DNA of 64,000 nt from the NCBI GenBank assembly GCA_965234365.1, contig OZ248345.1:1054001-1118000 (forward strand), in the 5' to 3' direction. The translations under genes and the position numbers were made by a program. Under the pieces are notes generated by a model. The model saw only the letters and a program-made list of their open reading frames with translations, was not told the origin of the DNA and made no database searches. The stretch comes from Planktophila grossartii (GTDB taxonomy: Bacteria > Actinomycetota > Actinomycetes > Nanopelagicales > Nanopelagicaceae). Each line of letters begins with the position of its first letter. Within the stretch, counting starts at the first letter, position 1. Shown here piece after piece: positions 17,010-25,695 of this stretch.

Positions 17010-18587
17010 ATGAATCTGCGCACTCAGATAGCGCAGGCGCTCGGAAAGCGAGCAACGATTCGCCTGCGCGACAGTGATGGCGGCTTTCGAGATGTTGTCG
17101 GCGTTCTACAGAGTGAGACAACCCTGATTAATCGACGTGGTGAAACAGTGGCTTTCAACCCTGATGATGCGGTGGCCGTCCGTGTCATTCCAGTCTTCAA
17201 TCGCCGAGATACATCGGCCGGTTCACTGTCGATGTACGACACGATGTCGAGATCTCTGAAGACAATCTCTGGCCGAGATGGTGCAGTTCGAATCTACTGC
17301 TGCGGTCCTACTGTCTACCGAGATGCACATGTCGGAAACCTTCGCACTTTTCTACTTTCAGATCTCATCTCCCGCACCTTGCAGTTGACCGGACTCGATA
17401 TCACTTTGGTCCAGAACATCACCGATGTTGGACATATGTCAGATGACTTCACCGAAGAAGACAAGATGCTAGCTGAGTCAGAGAAGACAAAGGTTGATCC
17501 CTTTGAGATTGCGCGAATATTTGAGGCGCGTTTTCATACTGACTTAGCTCGACTCAATATTCAAGGAGCGGATTCCTACCCGCGTGCCTCAGAGAAGATG
17601 GCGCAGATGATTGAGTCGATTGAGAAATTGATTGAACTCAAGCATGCCTATGTCGGTACTGATGGCTCTGTCTACTTTGATGCCACATCATTTCCCTCAT
17701 ATGGAGCGCTCAGCGGAAATAAACTCGAAGCGCTCAAACCAGGTCATCGTTATGAATTCACCGATGAAGGTGGCAAGAGATTTCACGCTGACTGGGCGCT
17801 CTGGAAATTAGCAGGTGCGCGCACTCAAATGATTTGGGATTCGCCGTGGGGTGCAGGTTTTCCTGGCTGGCATATTGAATGCAGCGCAATGTCGATAGAA
17901 CTTCTCGATGGGCATGTGGATCTTCACGTTGGTGGAATTGATCTTCGCTTTCCTCACCATGAAAATGAACGAGCACAATCTAATTCGCTGACAGGTGATG
18001 AAACCGTTGATTCATGGGTACATGGCGAACACCTTCTCTTTGAAGGCCGCAAGATGTCGAAGAGCGCTGGCAATGTTGTCTTGCTGCAGGACATCATCGA
18101 TCGAGGATTAGACCCACTTTCACTTCGCTTTGCACTGCTGGAGAATCGCTATCGATCACAGATGGATCTCAGTTGGGCCTCCCTTGAGGCAGCGCATTCA
18201 ACTCTCAAACGCTGGAGACAATTGCTCTCCGATGCAGGTAGCGGTACAGAGTTGAAATTTGATCAAGAACTCAGTGATGCGCTCACCAATGATCTTGATA
18301 CACCACGAGCAATGCAGCGAATTCGTGCCATCGAAAAGGATTCCAGTATCGGAGCTCTCGATAAACGTGCCACCTTCCTCTTTGCAGATCAGGTACTGGG
18401 GCTCGATCTCGATCGCGGAGTTGAAAGAAAAGAAGTGAGTGCCGATATTCAAGCGCTACTCGATGCGCGCATTACAGCTCGCGCAGAGAAAAATTGGGCG
18501 CTCAGCGATTCACTGCGAGATCAATTATCTGATGCCGGCCTTGAAATCAAAGATGGCGCAGATGGTCAGAGCTGGAGTTGGAAGTAA
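17010..18587 (+). CDS. Cysteinyl-tRNA synthetase-like protein with N-terminal SH3-like domain
   Basis: A 525-residue protein of two parts. Residues 1 to about 62 (KRATIRLRDSDGGFRDVVGV, later GETVAFNPDDAVAVRVIPVF) resemble the SH3-like domain at the N-terminus of actinobacterial GNAT proteins such as Rv0428c. From residue 77 on it is a class I CysRS: CCGPTVYRDAHVGNLRTF (zinc Cys, HIGH variant), VQNITDVG, GWHIECSAMS, FPHHENERAQ (zinc His/Glu), KMSKSAGN, and a C-terminal DALR-type region ending KNWALSDSLRDQL. The full C-terminus favours CysRS over MshC. GGGG precedes the ATG and TG-C-TATGTA is a possible extended -10. An internal ATG at 17232 would give a normal CysRS. Confidence 0.85.
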   Translation: MNLRTQIAQALGKRATIRLRDSDGGFRDVVGVLQSETTLINRRGETVAFNPDDAVAVRVIPVFNRRDTSAGSLSMYDTMSRSLKTISGRDGAVRIYCCGPTVYRDAHVGNLRTFLLSDLISRTLQLTGLDITLVQNITDVGHMSDDFTEEDKMLAESEKTKVDPFEIARIFEARFHTDLARLNIQGADSYPRASEKMAQMIESIEKLIELKHAYVGTDGSVYFDATSFPSYGALSGNKLEALKPGHRYEFTDEGGKRFHADWALWKLAGARTQMIWDSPWGAGFPGWHIECSAMSIELLDGHVDLHVGGIDLRFPHHENERAQSNSLTGDETVDSWVHGEHLLFEGRKMSKSAGNVVLLQDIIDRGLDPLSLRFALLENRYRSQMDLSWASLEAAHSTLKRWRQLLSDAGSGTELKFDQELSDALTNDLDTPRAMQRIRAIEKDSSIGALDKRATFLFADQVLGLDLDRGVERKEVSADIQALLDARITARAEKNWALSDSLRDQLSDAGLEIKDGADGQSWSWK

Positions 18588-18588
18588 G

Positions 18589-18900
18589 TTAAGGGCGAGG
18601 CAGTACGGCGACTAGTCCCACAAGAAAACCAATCATTAAGAGCGCACTTCCGGGGTTATCTCCTTGGATAAGAAGTTCATTTCCAGCACCAAAAGATCCA
18701 GCCTTTGAAATCACAATGAGCCATGCAATAAGTGCGTAGAACTTGTAGCGACGCTTTCCATATCTGCGGCCCATGTACCAAATGCCTACATAGGTTGCAA
18801 TGATTCCCACAGCTGCTCCGAGCGGTGGCAAAGTTTGATGAATCAGTGTTGCCGAGATTGCAACCAGCGCGCCGAATAAGAGCGAGGAGAGAAACTTCAT
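18589..18900 (-). CDS. DUF6113 membrane protein
   Basis: A 103-residue protein with three to four hydrophobic segments (LLFGALVAISATLIHQ; AAVGIIATYVGIWYMG; YALIAWLIVISKAGSF; ALLMIGFLVGLVAVL) and a basic loop GRRYGKRRYK. Next to mshB, with TAATG overlap, the same place as DUF6113 genes in other Actinobacteria. No function is known. It runs tail-to-tail with the cysS fusion, 1 bp apart. Confidence 0.75.
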   Translation of the reverse strand: MKFLSSLLFGALVAISATLIHQTLPPLGAAVGIIATYVGIWYMGRRYGKRRYKFYALIAWLIVISKAGSFGAGNELLIQGDNPGSALLMIGFLVGLVAVLPRP

Positions 18901-19769
18901 TACGAAAGTTCTATCCCCGAAAAGAGATCAGTCTCGTAACCCTTTCCATCGAAAGGCTCGTGTTTCGCGCCTTTTACAAGGGTGTAGTACTCATGGCCCC
19001 ACACCTGAAGACCTAAATTATTGGAGAGCGCGAAGAAAGGTCCATCGACCTCAATCTGGGTTGCATGCGCACGCATTGCATCCATCTTCTTCTCGACATA
19101 AGCATTGCCATCGACCATTGCGTGAACAAATGAATCATCTTTGGCAAAGGGAAGGTCTTCAGCCTTTTCTGCTCCGAAGAAATCAGAGCCCAACTTCTTC
19201 ATCGCATCGATTCCTTCTTGAATGACCGACTTAGGCATGACGTTCCAATAAATCTTCTCAATATTCCAGCTGGATTTCTCAGCAGCGTTCATCGCTACGC
19301 GATGTGCCTGAATATGATCTGGATGGCCGTAGCCACCGAATTCATCGTAGGTAACCAAGACATGTGGTTTTACTTCTTCAATGACGCGCACCAGATGGCT
19401 TGTGGCTTCATCAAAATCAGCTTTCCAGAAAGTATCGGGACGATTATTAGGTTCAGTTCCCATCATTCCGCTATCGCGATACTTAGTGTGACCTTCACCG
19501 AGGAAACGATGATCAGAAATACCCAGTGCTTTCATGGCTTCTGCCAACTCTTCGACTCGATGTGCTCCAAGTGAATCTGTTTCATGTGCAGCCAGATGAG
19601 CTAACTCTTTAACCAACACTTCGCCTTCTTCGCCACGCGTACATGTAACGAGCGTGACTTCTGCTCCGAGGGCTGCATACAACGCCATCGTGGCTCCATT
19701 GTTGATGGTCTCGTCATCAGGATGGGCATGCACAAGTAGCATGCGGTAACCCTTATAGCTAGTGCGCAT
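18900..19769 (-). CDS. mshB: N-acetyl-GlcN-Ins deacetylase MshB (mycothiol synthesis)
   Basis: MshB removes the acetyl group from GlcNAc-inositol, giving the GlcN-Ins that MshC then joins to cysteine. The 289-residue protein has the zinc site HAHPDDETINNGA near the start and GGYGHPDHIQAH in the middle. The end has FALSNNLGLQVWGHEYYTLV and GYETDLFSGI, which match MshB better than the related amidase Mca. I use ATG 19769, which overlaps the moeZ stop by 1 nt (TAATG); the frame reaches 19874, but that part is a moeZ shadow. Likely product of the moeZ transcript. Confidence 0.9.
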   Translation of the reverse strand: MRTSYKGYRMLLVHAHPDDETINNGATMALYAALGAEVTLVTCTRGEEGEVLVKELAHLAAHETDSLGAHRVEELAEAMKALGISDHRFLGEGHTKYRDSGMMGTEPNNRPDTFWKADFDEATSHLVRVIEEVKPHVLVTYDEFGGYGHPDHIQAHRVAMNAAEKSSWNIEKIYWNVMPKSVIQEGIDAMKKLGSDFFGAEKAEDLPFAKDDSFVHAMVDGNAYVEKKMDAMRAHATQIEVDGPFFALSNNLGLQVWGHEYYTLVKGAKHEPFDGKGYETDLFSGIELS

Positions 19770-20950
19770 TAGTAAACCGGAAGAGTTGTATCGATTTGTT
19801 TCGCCCATGCAATGACGCCGCCTGATACATGTGATGCATCGGCAAAGCCTGCGCTCTTGAGAATCGCAAGACATTCGGCTGAACGAACTCCACTCTTACA
19901 GTGAAGAACGATGGGCTTATCTTGTGGAAGCGATGCAAGCACGCTGCCGTCGATAAATCCTTGCTTAGGGATCAAATGTGCGGTTGGAATATTGACGATC
20001 TCATACTCACTTGGTTCACGAACATCGATGAGGTAGATGTCATCTTTATTATCAATCTTTGACTTGAGCTCTTGAACGGTAATGGTCGAACCAGTACTTG
20101 CTTCCTGCGCTGCATCTGAGAGCGTTCCGCAGAATGCTTCGTAGTCAGGAAGGAGAGCAGTTTGAGTTGCCTTATCGCTACAGAGTGGGCAGTTAGGATC
20201 TTTGCGCACTTTGATTTTTCGGAAAGTCATTTCAAGTGCGTCGTAGACCATGAGTGAACCAATCAGCGGTTCGCCCACACCAGTGAGAACTTTGATGGCT
20301 TCCGTTGTTTGAATTGAACCGATGGTTGCGCACAGAACTCCGAGCACACCGCCTTCAGCACAACTTGGAACCATTCCGGGAGGTGGTGGTTCTGGATAGA
20401 GGCAGCGATAGCAAGGACCGTACTCGGCCCAAAAGACGCTTGCCTGTCCATCGAAGCGATAGATAGAACCCCAGACATAAGGCTTCTTTAAGAGAACGCA
20501 GGCATCATTAACGAGGTAACGCGTAGCAAAGTTATCTGTTCCATCGACGATGATGTCGTACTGAGAAAAGATCTCCATGACATTTGAATTATCGAGTCGA
20601 GTCTCATGAAGAACGACATTGACGTAGGGATTGATTTCGGCAATCTTTTCCTTGGCGCTCAGCGCCTTGCTCTTACCAATATCTGATTGGCCGTGAATAA
20701 TCTGGCGCTGAAGATTAGATTCATCAACGGTATCGAATTCAACGATTCCGAGAGTTCCCACTCCTGCAGCTGCTAAGTACATCAGTGCTGGTGAACCCAA
20801 TCCACCTGCTCCGACGCAAAGCACCTTTGCATTCATCAAGCGCTGTTGGCCTGCCATTGCTACATCGGGAATGATCAAGTGGCGGCTATATCGGCGCACT
20901 TCATCAACGGTAAGCGCTGGGCCTGGCGTGACTAGTGGAGGCGTCTTCAT
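19769..20950 (-). CDS. moeZ: MoeZ: adenylyltransferase/sulfurtransferase with rhodanese domain
   Basis: A 393-residue two-domain enzyme that adenylates and then thiocarboxylates sulfur-carrier proteins (MoaD, CysO, ThiS type). Residues about 15-260 are the E1/ThiF fold: VGAGGLGSPALMYLAAAG, DGTDNFATRY, and two zinc CxxC pairs (CYRC, CPLC). Residues about 290-390 are a rhodanese domain with active Cys in VLHCKSGVRSAECL. The frame extends upstream to 21112, but ATG 20950 sits at the start of the family match. Order moeZ - tetR - DUF3107 - DEAD helicase is the same as Rv3206c-Rv3211 in Mycobacterium. Confidence 0.93.
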   Translation of the reverse strand: MKTPPLVTPGPALTVDEVRRYSRHLIIPDVAMAGQQRLMNAKVLCVGAGGLGSPALMYLAAAGVGTLGIVEFDTVDESNLQRQIIHGQSDIGKSKALSAKEKIAEINPYVNVVLHETRLDNSNVMEIFSQYDIIVDGTDNFATRYLVNDACVLLKKPYVWGSIYRFDGQASVFWAEYGPCYRCLYPEPPPPGMVPSCAEGGVLGVLCATIGSIQTTEAIKVLTGVGEPLIGSLMVYDALEMTFRKIKVRKDPNCPLCSDKATQTALLPDYEAFCGTLSDAAQEASTGSTITVQELKSKIDNKDDIYLIDVREPSEYEIVNIPTAHLIPKQGFIDGSVLASLPQDKPIVLHCKSGVRSAECLAILKSAGFADASHVSGGVIAWAKQIDTTLPVY

Positions 20951-20992
20951 GCAGGTAATTCTGCCGTACTGTGCCTTTCGTGGCGAATTCAG

Positions 20993-20998
20993 TACGAT
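20993..20998 (+). promoter_or_regulatory. Putative leaderless -10 (TACGAT) of tetR
   Basis: TACGAT with 7 nt to ATG 21006, no Shine-Dalgarno sequence; supports that start. Confidence 0.5.
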
Positions 20999-21005
20999 TC
21001 GCGGA

Positions 21006-21641
21006 ATGAGTACTGAATCAGCAACTGCAAACAATTCGCGTTCAGATAAGTCGCGACTACCTCGCGACGAGCGCCGCGCAATTCTGCTCTCTGCAGCCCT
21101 CGAAGTTTTCACAGCAGCTGGGTATCACTCAGCAGCAATGGATGAGATTGCAGATCGAGCTAACGTCAGTAAGCCAGTTCTCTACCAGCACTTTCCATCA
21201 AAGCTAGATCTCTATCTCGCAGTCCTTGATCTCCATATCGATTCGCTGGTCTATGAGATTCAAAAAGCGATTTCATCGACTCCCGATAACGAGCAACGCG
21301 TTCATGTCACTATTGAGGCGTACTTCAACTTTATTGAAAATGAAGGCGAAGCATTCCGCCTTCTCTTTGAGAGCGATATGAGCGTCGAACCTCAAGTTCG
21401 CGAACGTCTCAATCGCATGACATATGACTGTGCAGCTGCTGTCTCCGGAGTCATCTCAAATGACACTGGTCTTCCAAAAGAAGCAGCGATGATGCTCGGC
21501 GTTGGATTAATTGGCTATGTTCAAGTAACTGCTCGCCATTGGCTTGAGCGTGATAGCAAACTCACACGCCAGCAAGCGATGGAGCTCGTTGAGAACCTCA
21601 TGTGGCGAGGAATTTCTGGATTTCCCCGTACTGACTCTTAA
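21006..21641 (+). CDS. TetR/AcrR family transcriptional regulator
   Basis: A 211-residue regulator. The N-terminal helix-turn-helix is RRAILLSAALEVFTAAGYHS and MDEIADRANVSKPVLYQHFP (about residues 22-67), then a helical ligand-binding domain with FNFIENEGEAFRLLFESD. Closest by context to Rv3208. It diverges from moeZ across 55 bp, so moeZ-mshB and its own gene are plausible targets (inference). The frame is open to 20871; ATG 21006 is chosen for the start because of the domain boundary and the TACGAT 7 nt upstream. Confidence 0.9.
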   Translation: MSTESATANNSRSDKSRLPRDERRAILLSAALEVFTAAGYHSAAMDEIADRANVSKPVLYQHFPSKLDLYLAVLDLHIDSLVYEIQKAISSTPDNEQRVHVTIEAYFNFIENEGEAFRLLFESDMSVEPQVRERLNRMTYDCAAAVSGVISNDTGLPKEAAMMLGVGLIGYVQVTARHWLERDSKLTRQQAMELVENLMWRGISGFPRTDS

Positions 21642-21645
21642 CGAA

Positions 21646-21651
21646 TAAGAT
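21646..21651 (+). promoter_or_regulatory. Putative leaderless -10 (TAAGAT) of the DUF3107 gene
   Basis: TAAGAT with 6 nt to ATG 21658, placed in the 16-bp gap behind tetR. Confidence 0.5.
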
Positions 21652-21657
21652 GGGCTC

Positions 21658-21909
21658 ATGAGTTCAAAGAAATCTGAAAAGGCAGCAAAAGTTCGCATCT
21701 CCATTACCAATGTTGGAAGCGAACTCTCTTTTGATTGCCCTTCGACTCCCGCTGAGATCAAGAGCGCAGTTACTGCAGCTCTGACAGCGCAGACTCCGCT
21801 CTCTCTTCAAGATGTACAGGGACACGAGATCATCGTCCCTGCGGACAAGATTGGTTACGTCGAAATCGGCGAGCCAGCTGAGCGCCGCGTCGGTTTCGGC
21901 GTTGTGTAA
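21658..21909 (+). CDS. DUF3107 family protein
   Basis: An 83-residue protein (TB9.4/Rv3208A-like). The core VRISITNVGSELSFDCPSTPAEIKSAV is followed by a middle region and a closing VPADKIGYVEIGEPAERRVGFGVV, which is the family signature. It has a beta-alpha pattern and no catalytic residues that I recognise. Between tetR and the DEAD helicase as in Mycobacterium. The helicase GTG follows its stop codon with no gap, so they are coupled. Confidence 0.85.
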   Translation: MSSKKSEKAAKVRISITNVGSELSFDCPSTPAEIKSAVTAALTAQTPLSLQDVQGHEIIVPADKIGYVEIGEPAERRVGFGVV

Positions 21910-23286
21910 GTGAGCCTGACTTTCGCAGACCTTCCTCTTCGTAAGGAAACAATTGCAGCTCTCGTAGAGCATGGATTTACATCACCCTTTCCTATTCAAG
22001 AGATGGTCATGCCTATCGCTCTCGCTGATGGCGATGTCATTGGCCAGGCAAAGACCGGAACAGGTAAGACCCTTGCATTCGGTATTCCCGTTATCGAGCG
22101 CGTCATTGCACCTAATGATTCAGATTGGGCGACACTTCCTAATCAAGGAAAGCCACAGGTGCTCATCGTTGTTCCTACTCGCGAACTCTGTGTGCAAGTA
22201 ACAAAAGATATTGAAGAGCTCTCATTTAATCGTGGAATCCGCACGCTCGCCGTTTACGGTGGTCGCGCATTCGAACCACAAATCGAGGCGCTCAATAACG
22301 GTGTAGAAATTGTTGTCGGAACTCCAGGTCGTCTCCTTGACCTCTATCGCCAAGGACAGCTCACACTCAAATTCGTCTCTCGCGTTGTGCTCGATGAAGC
22401 TGATGAAATGCTCGACCTCGGCTTCTTGCCGGATGTAGAAAAGATTTTTACCAGCACTCCAGCTCGTCAGCAGACAATGCTCTTCTCGGCAACAATGCCC
22501 GGAGACATCATCGCTCTTGCACGTCGCTTCATGAATCAACCAGTACATATTCGTACTCAAGATAATGAAGATGAAGGCGCGGTCGTCTCTCGCATCGAAC
22601 AACATGTTGTCCGTGCACATGCGATGGATAAGATCGAAATGCTCGCACGCATCTTGCAGGCAAATGGCCGTGGACCAACAATCGTCTTCTGCCGCACAAA
22701 GCGCACAGCGCAGAAGACTTCTGATGACCTTATTGAGCGCGGTTTCCGTGCGGCAACAATTCACGGCGACCTCGGTCAATCTGCACGCGAAAAGGCTTTG
22801 AACGACTTTAAAGCCGGAAAATCAGATGTATTGATTGCAACTGATGTCGCTGCGCGCGGTATTGATATTGATGGAATCACTCACGTTATTAACTACCAAT
22901 GCCCAGAAGATGAGAAGACCTACGTTCACCGTATTGGTCGTACGGCTCGCGCTGGAGCACATGGAATTGCAGTCACATTTGTAGATTGGGATGAACTTGC
23001 TCGCTGGAAGATGATTGATACCGCGCTTGTTCTTGGGCTCCCTGAGCCAGTTGAAACGTATTCATCATCTGAGCACCTCTATGAAATGCTCAACATTCCT
23101 GCGGGCTCTACTGGCAGAATGACAAAGCAGCGCGCGCCTCAGGCCGATAAACCTAAATCCGATCGCCCAAGGTCAGATCGACCAAAATCAGATAGAGCCG
23201 AATCTGAGAAGCCAGTAGAAGCGAAGAAGCCTGCTGCGGATCGGGTAAAGCGCGAACGTACACGCACCAAAAGAATCTCTGAGTAG
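21910..23286 (+). CDS. DEAD-box ATP-dependent RNA helicase (RhlE-like)
   Basis: A 458-residue RNA helicase for RNA remodelling or ribosome assembly. Motifs in order: Q motif FPIQEMVMP, motif I AKTGTGKTLAFG, PTRELCVQ, TPGRLLDL, the DEAD motif VLDEADEMLDLGF, SATMP, VFCRTKRTA, ATDVAARGIDIDG and HRIGRTARAG. The last ~50 residues are basic and repetitive (KSDRPRSDRPKSDR) and would contact RNA. The GTG start follows the DUF3107 stop directly without a Shine-Dalgarno sequence. Confidence 0.95.
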   Translation: MSLTFADLPLRKETIAALVEHGFTSPFPIQEMVMPIALADGDVIGQAKTGTGKTLAFGIPVIERVIAPNDSDWATLPNQGKPQVLIVVPTRELCVQVTKDIEELSFNRGIRTLAVYGGRAFEPQIEALNNGVEIVVGTPGRLLDLYRQGQLTLKFVSRVVLDEADEMLDLGFLPDVEKIFTSTPARQQTMLFSATMPGDIIALARRFMNQPVHIRTQDNEDEGAVVSRIEQHVVRAHAMDKIEMLARILQANGRGPTIVFCRTKRTAQKTSDDLIERGFRAATIHGDLGQSAREKALNDFKAGKSDVLIATDVAARGIDIDGITHVINYQCPEDEKTYVHRIGRTARAGAHGIAVTFVDWDELARWKMIDTALVLGLPEPVETYSSSEHLYEMLNIPAGSTGRMTKQRAPQADKPKSDRPRSDRPKSDRAESEKPVEAKKPAADRVKRERTRTKRISE

Positions 23287-23292
23287 TCTCCG

Positions 23293-23904
23293 TTAGGCAG
23301 CTGCGAAGGTTTTAATCGCATTCGCCAACATCTGAACTGCGATAGCAGCAAGCAGAAGTCCAGCAATACTTGCAAGAAGCGTGACTCCGGAATCTTTAAT
23401 GAGGCCAACAATCTTTGTCGAAGCCATCAGTACGGTACCGATAATGATGTGCACTGCAAGGATTGCAATCGCTAAACCAAGAATCTGCGTATTGGTATCT
23501 GCCTTCTGAACATAAATCATTGTGGCAACGATTGCGCCAGGACCTGCAAGCAGCGGTGTTCCCAGTGGAACCATTCCGATATTTTCGCTTGAGCTCTCTG
23601 TGCCAGTGTTCTTATTTCCGGTCAATAGCTGGAGCGCAACGTAGAGAAGCAGTAATCCGCCAGCTGCTTGGAGCGCCTCGATAGAGACATTCATGTAATC
23701 GAGAATGAAGCGACCAAAGAGTGCAAAGGTAGCAATAACAAAGAGCGAAACTCCGGCTGCCTGCCAAGCAAGGCGAACTCTTTCGCGTGGTGACTTATCT
23801 CCGACCAACCCTAAGAAGATAGGTGTTGCGCCAGGCGGATCCATGATCACAAAGAGCGTGACGAAGGCTTGAGTAGCAAAGGTGACCGCTCCAAGTGAAT
23901 TCAT
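23293..23904 (-). CDS. MarC family integral membrane protein
   Basis: A 203-residue protein with six predicted membrane helices. Diagnostic stretches are FVTLFVIMDPPGATPIFLGL near the N-terminus and GPGAIVATMIYV in the middle. The family is of unknown transport role; multiple-antibiotic-resistance naming is historical. It overlaps the PHP gene by 4 nt (ATGA) and ends 7 bp from the helicase stop, tail-to-tail. Confidence 0.88.
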   Translation of the reverse strand: MNSLGAVTFATQAFVTLFVIMDPPGATPIFLGLVGDKSPRERVRLAWQAAGVSLFVIATFALFGRFILDYMNVSIEALQAAGGLLLLYVALQLLTGNKNTGTESSSENIGMVPLGTPLLAGPGAIVATMIYVQKADTNTQILGLAIAILAVHIIIGTVLMASTKIVGLIKDSGVTLLASIAGLLLAAIAVQMLANAIKTFAAA

Positions 23905-24746
23905 TTCTTAACAACCCTTCGTGCATCCGCAAGTGACTCTAACAGTTCCCATTGTGCCTGATTCGTTGTGTTTTCTGCTAACCCATTAAGTTTTCCGGTA
24001 CCGTGATAATCACTTGAGCCTGTTATTACGAGGTTAAGTTCTTGCGCAATTGAAGTGAGCGTTTCTTGCTCGTGTGTATTTTGATCACGGTGATGGACTT
24101 CAATTCCATTCATACCTGCGGCGACCAAATCTGCAAAGGTAGCTGCAGTAATTGTCTGTCCTCGGCGAGATGCGAAAGGATGCGCAATCACTGCTACTCC
24201 CCCTGCTTTTCGAATCGTTCGAATGGCATCTTCAGGCGTTGGTGCAGCATGCGTTACATAATATTTTGAACTATTGTTGAGCAAATCTAAGAATGCTTCA
24301 TCGCGACTAGCGACAACTCCATTAGCAACAAGGGCATCGGCTAAGTGTGGGCGACCCACGGTGGCGCCTTCAGGAGTAGCGCGGTAAACATCGTCGAGTG
24401 AAATATTGATTCCATCTGCACTCAAGAGTTCGACCATCTTGCGCATCCGTGGAAGCCGGGTATCGCGAGAATCGGCCAACATCTGCTGAATGTCTGAATC
24501 TTCTCCATTGAAGAGAAGTCCGAGCATATGAACGCTAATTCCATCTGTAGTAAGACAAGAGACTTCAGCGCCCAAAACAAGTTCAATCTGTGGCTGGATT
24601 GCAGATACGGCCTCTCCCCATCCTGCAGTTGAATCATGATCAGTAATTGCAAGGGTTGTAACCCCTGCAGCTAGCGCCTTCTTCACGAGAGCGAAAGGTG
24701 AATCGGTTCCATCGCTGCAAGTGGTGTGGGTATGTAGATCAATCAT
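23901..24746 (-). CDS. PHP-domain phosphoesterase
   Basis: A 281-residue metal-dependent hydrolase, close to the RNase AM / 3',5'-nucleotide bisphosphate phosphatase group. Metal motifs are DLHTHTTCSDGTDSP at the N-terminus, ITDHDSTAGW, AHPFASRRGQ, and TGSSDYHGTGK near the C-terminus. It overlaps both neighbours by 4 nt (EamA upstream, marC downstream), so all three are likely one operon. Exact substrate cannot be read from the sequence. Confidence 0.85.
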   Translation of the reverse strand: MIDLHTHTTCSDGTDSPFALVKKALAAGVTTLAITDHDSTAGWGEAVSAIQPQIELVLGAEVSCLTTDGISVHMLGLLFNGEDSDIQQMLADSRDTRLPRMRKMVELLSADGINISLDDVYRATPEGATVGRPHLADALVANGVVASRDEAFLDLLNNSSKYYVTHAAPTPEDAIRTIRKAGGVAVIAHPFASRRGQTITAATFADLVAAGMNGIEVHHRDQNTHEQETLTSIAQELNLVITGSSDYHGTGKLNGLAENTTNQAQWELLESLADARRVVKK

Positions 24747-25654
24747 TCTTCTATCATCACACTTTCAGGGCGCGTACGGAGCACAACCAAGATGCATCCC
24801 CCAAGAATCAAAATTACTCCCGGGATAATCATCAATGTTGGTTGCTTACCGATTTTAAAAATCATTGCAAGAATGGCTGCCACGGGAACTTCGAAGAAGA
24901 CAATCATTGAAACAACAGCAGGTGAAACTCGCTTCAAAGTGATGTTAAACATGGTGTGGCCAAGAATCTGTGCCCCAATAATGAGGCCTAGAAGTACCCA
25001 CCACTCTTTCGCAACGAACCCAACAATTTGATAGCCTGAAAAAATAGCCATCGGCAGTGCAGTTGCTGCACAGACAAAGTAACAAATAGTCGTATAGGAA
25101 GTTGTTGCGAGTGTCTGCTGGGCACGAGAACCGATCAACATATATGCAGCCGCAAGAGCACCTGAAATCAACGCCGCGAGATCTCCCATAAAGGAGCGAC
25201 GGTCGAGTTGTAAATCAATTCCTGTAACAAGAAGTACGCCACTAAAGCTGATGAGCATTCCAAACCATGCCTTTGTCGGAATGTGTCCGCCTGTTAACTT
25301 TACGAAGAATGCGGCGAAGATCGGTTGAGTGGCCACAATTGCAGTTCCTGCAGTAACGCTTGTCATGCGCATTGATAGGAAGAATCCGACAAAGTGAACG
25401 GCAAGCACAACGCCAGCCAATATCGCCCACTTCACGCCAGTGCGATCGAGCTTATGTCGAAGAGCGAAGGGCAGAGTCATCAGAGATCCGCCGAGATTTC
25501 GCCAGAAAATTAAGGTGGGGACCGGCATGGTGCTGAGTGCAATCAGCGGACCTGATGAACCGATGCCGAAAATTCCGATAATCAGGCGGATGAGGTCGGG
25601 CCGTGCGGGCAGCTCGGTGTGGTTGTGAACTGTCGCTTTCTGGACCTCAGACAT
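24743..25654 (-). CDS. EamA/DMT superfamily transporter
   Basis: A 303-residue membrane protein with about ten helices in two EamA repeats (first repeat residues about 20-150, second about 160-290). Gly-rich helices such as TAGTAIVATQPIFAAFFV and VVSMIVFFEVPVAAILAMIF are typical. Substrate is unknown; members export amino acids or other metabolites. TAGGTT lies 6 nt before its ATG, diverging from the mgtE-like gene. Confidence 0.85.
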   Translation of the reverse strand: MSEVQKATVHNHTELPARPDLIRLIIGIFGIGSSGPLIALSTMPVPTLIFWRNLGGSLMTLPFALRHKLDRTGVKWAILAGVVLAVHFVGFFLSMRMTSVTAGTAIVATQPIFAAFFVKLTGGHIPTKAWFGMLISFSGVLLVTGIDLQLDRRSFMGDLAALISGALAAAYMLIGSRAQQTLATTSYTTICYFVCAATALPMAIFSGYQIVGFVAKEWWVLLGLIIGAQILGHTMFNITLKRVSPAVVSMIVFFEVPVAAILAMIFKIGKQPTLMIIPGVILILGGCILVVLRTRPESVMIEE

Positions 25655-25660
25655 AAGGCA

Positions 25661-25666
25661 AACCTA
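25661..25666 (-). promoter_or_regulatory. Putative leaderless -10 (TAGGTT) of the EamA operon
   Basis: TAGGTT on the minus strand, 6 nt from ATG 25654. Confidence 0.5.
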
Positions 25667-25683
25667 GTCGATACCTCAACGGT

Positions 25684-25689
25684 TACTCT
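25684..25689 (+). promoter_or_regulatory. Putative leaderless -10 (TACTCT) of the MgtE-N/CBS gene
   Basis: TACTCT with 6 nt to ATG 25696. It is separated from the opposite EamA -10 by only 17 bp. Confidence 0.5.
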
Positions 25690-25695
25690 TATCCC

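Noticed and set aside
17010..18587. Calling the CysRS-like protein MshC
   Set aside because: It has the complete CysRS C-terminal domain and GWHIECSAM / HHENERAQ motifs, closer to CysRS than to MshC. MshC function remains only a hypothesis.
20951..21112. 54-residue N-terminal extension of MoeZ
   Set aside because: It covers the divergent tetR start region, and its Arg/Ser-rich sequence has no relation to the E1 family.
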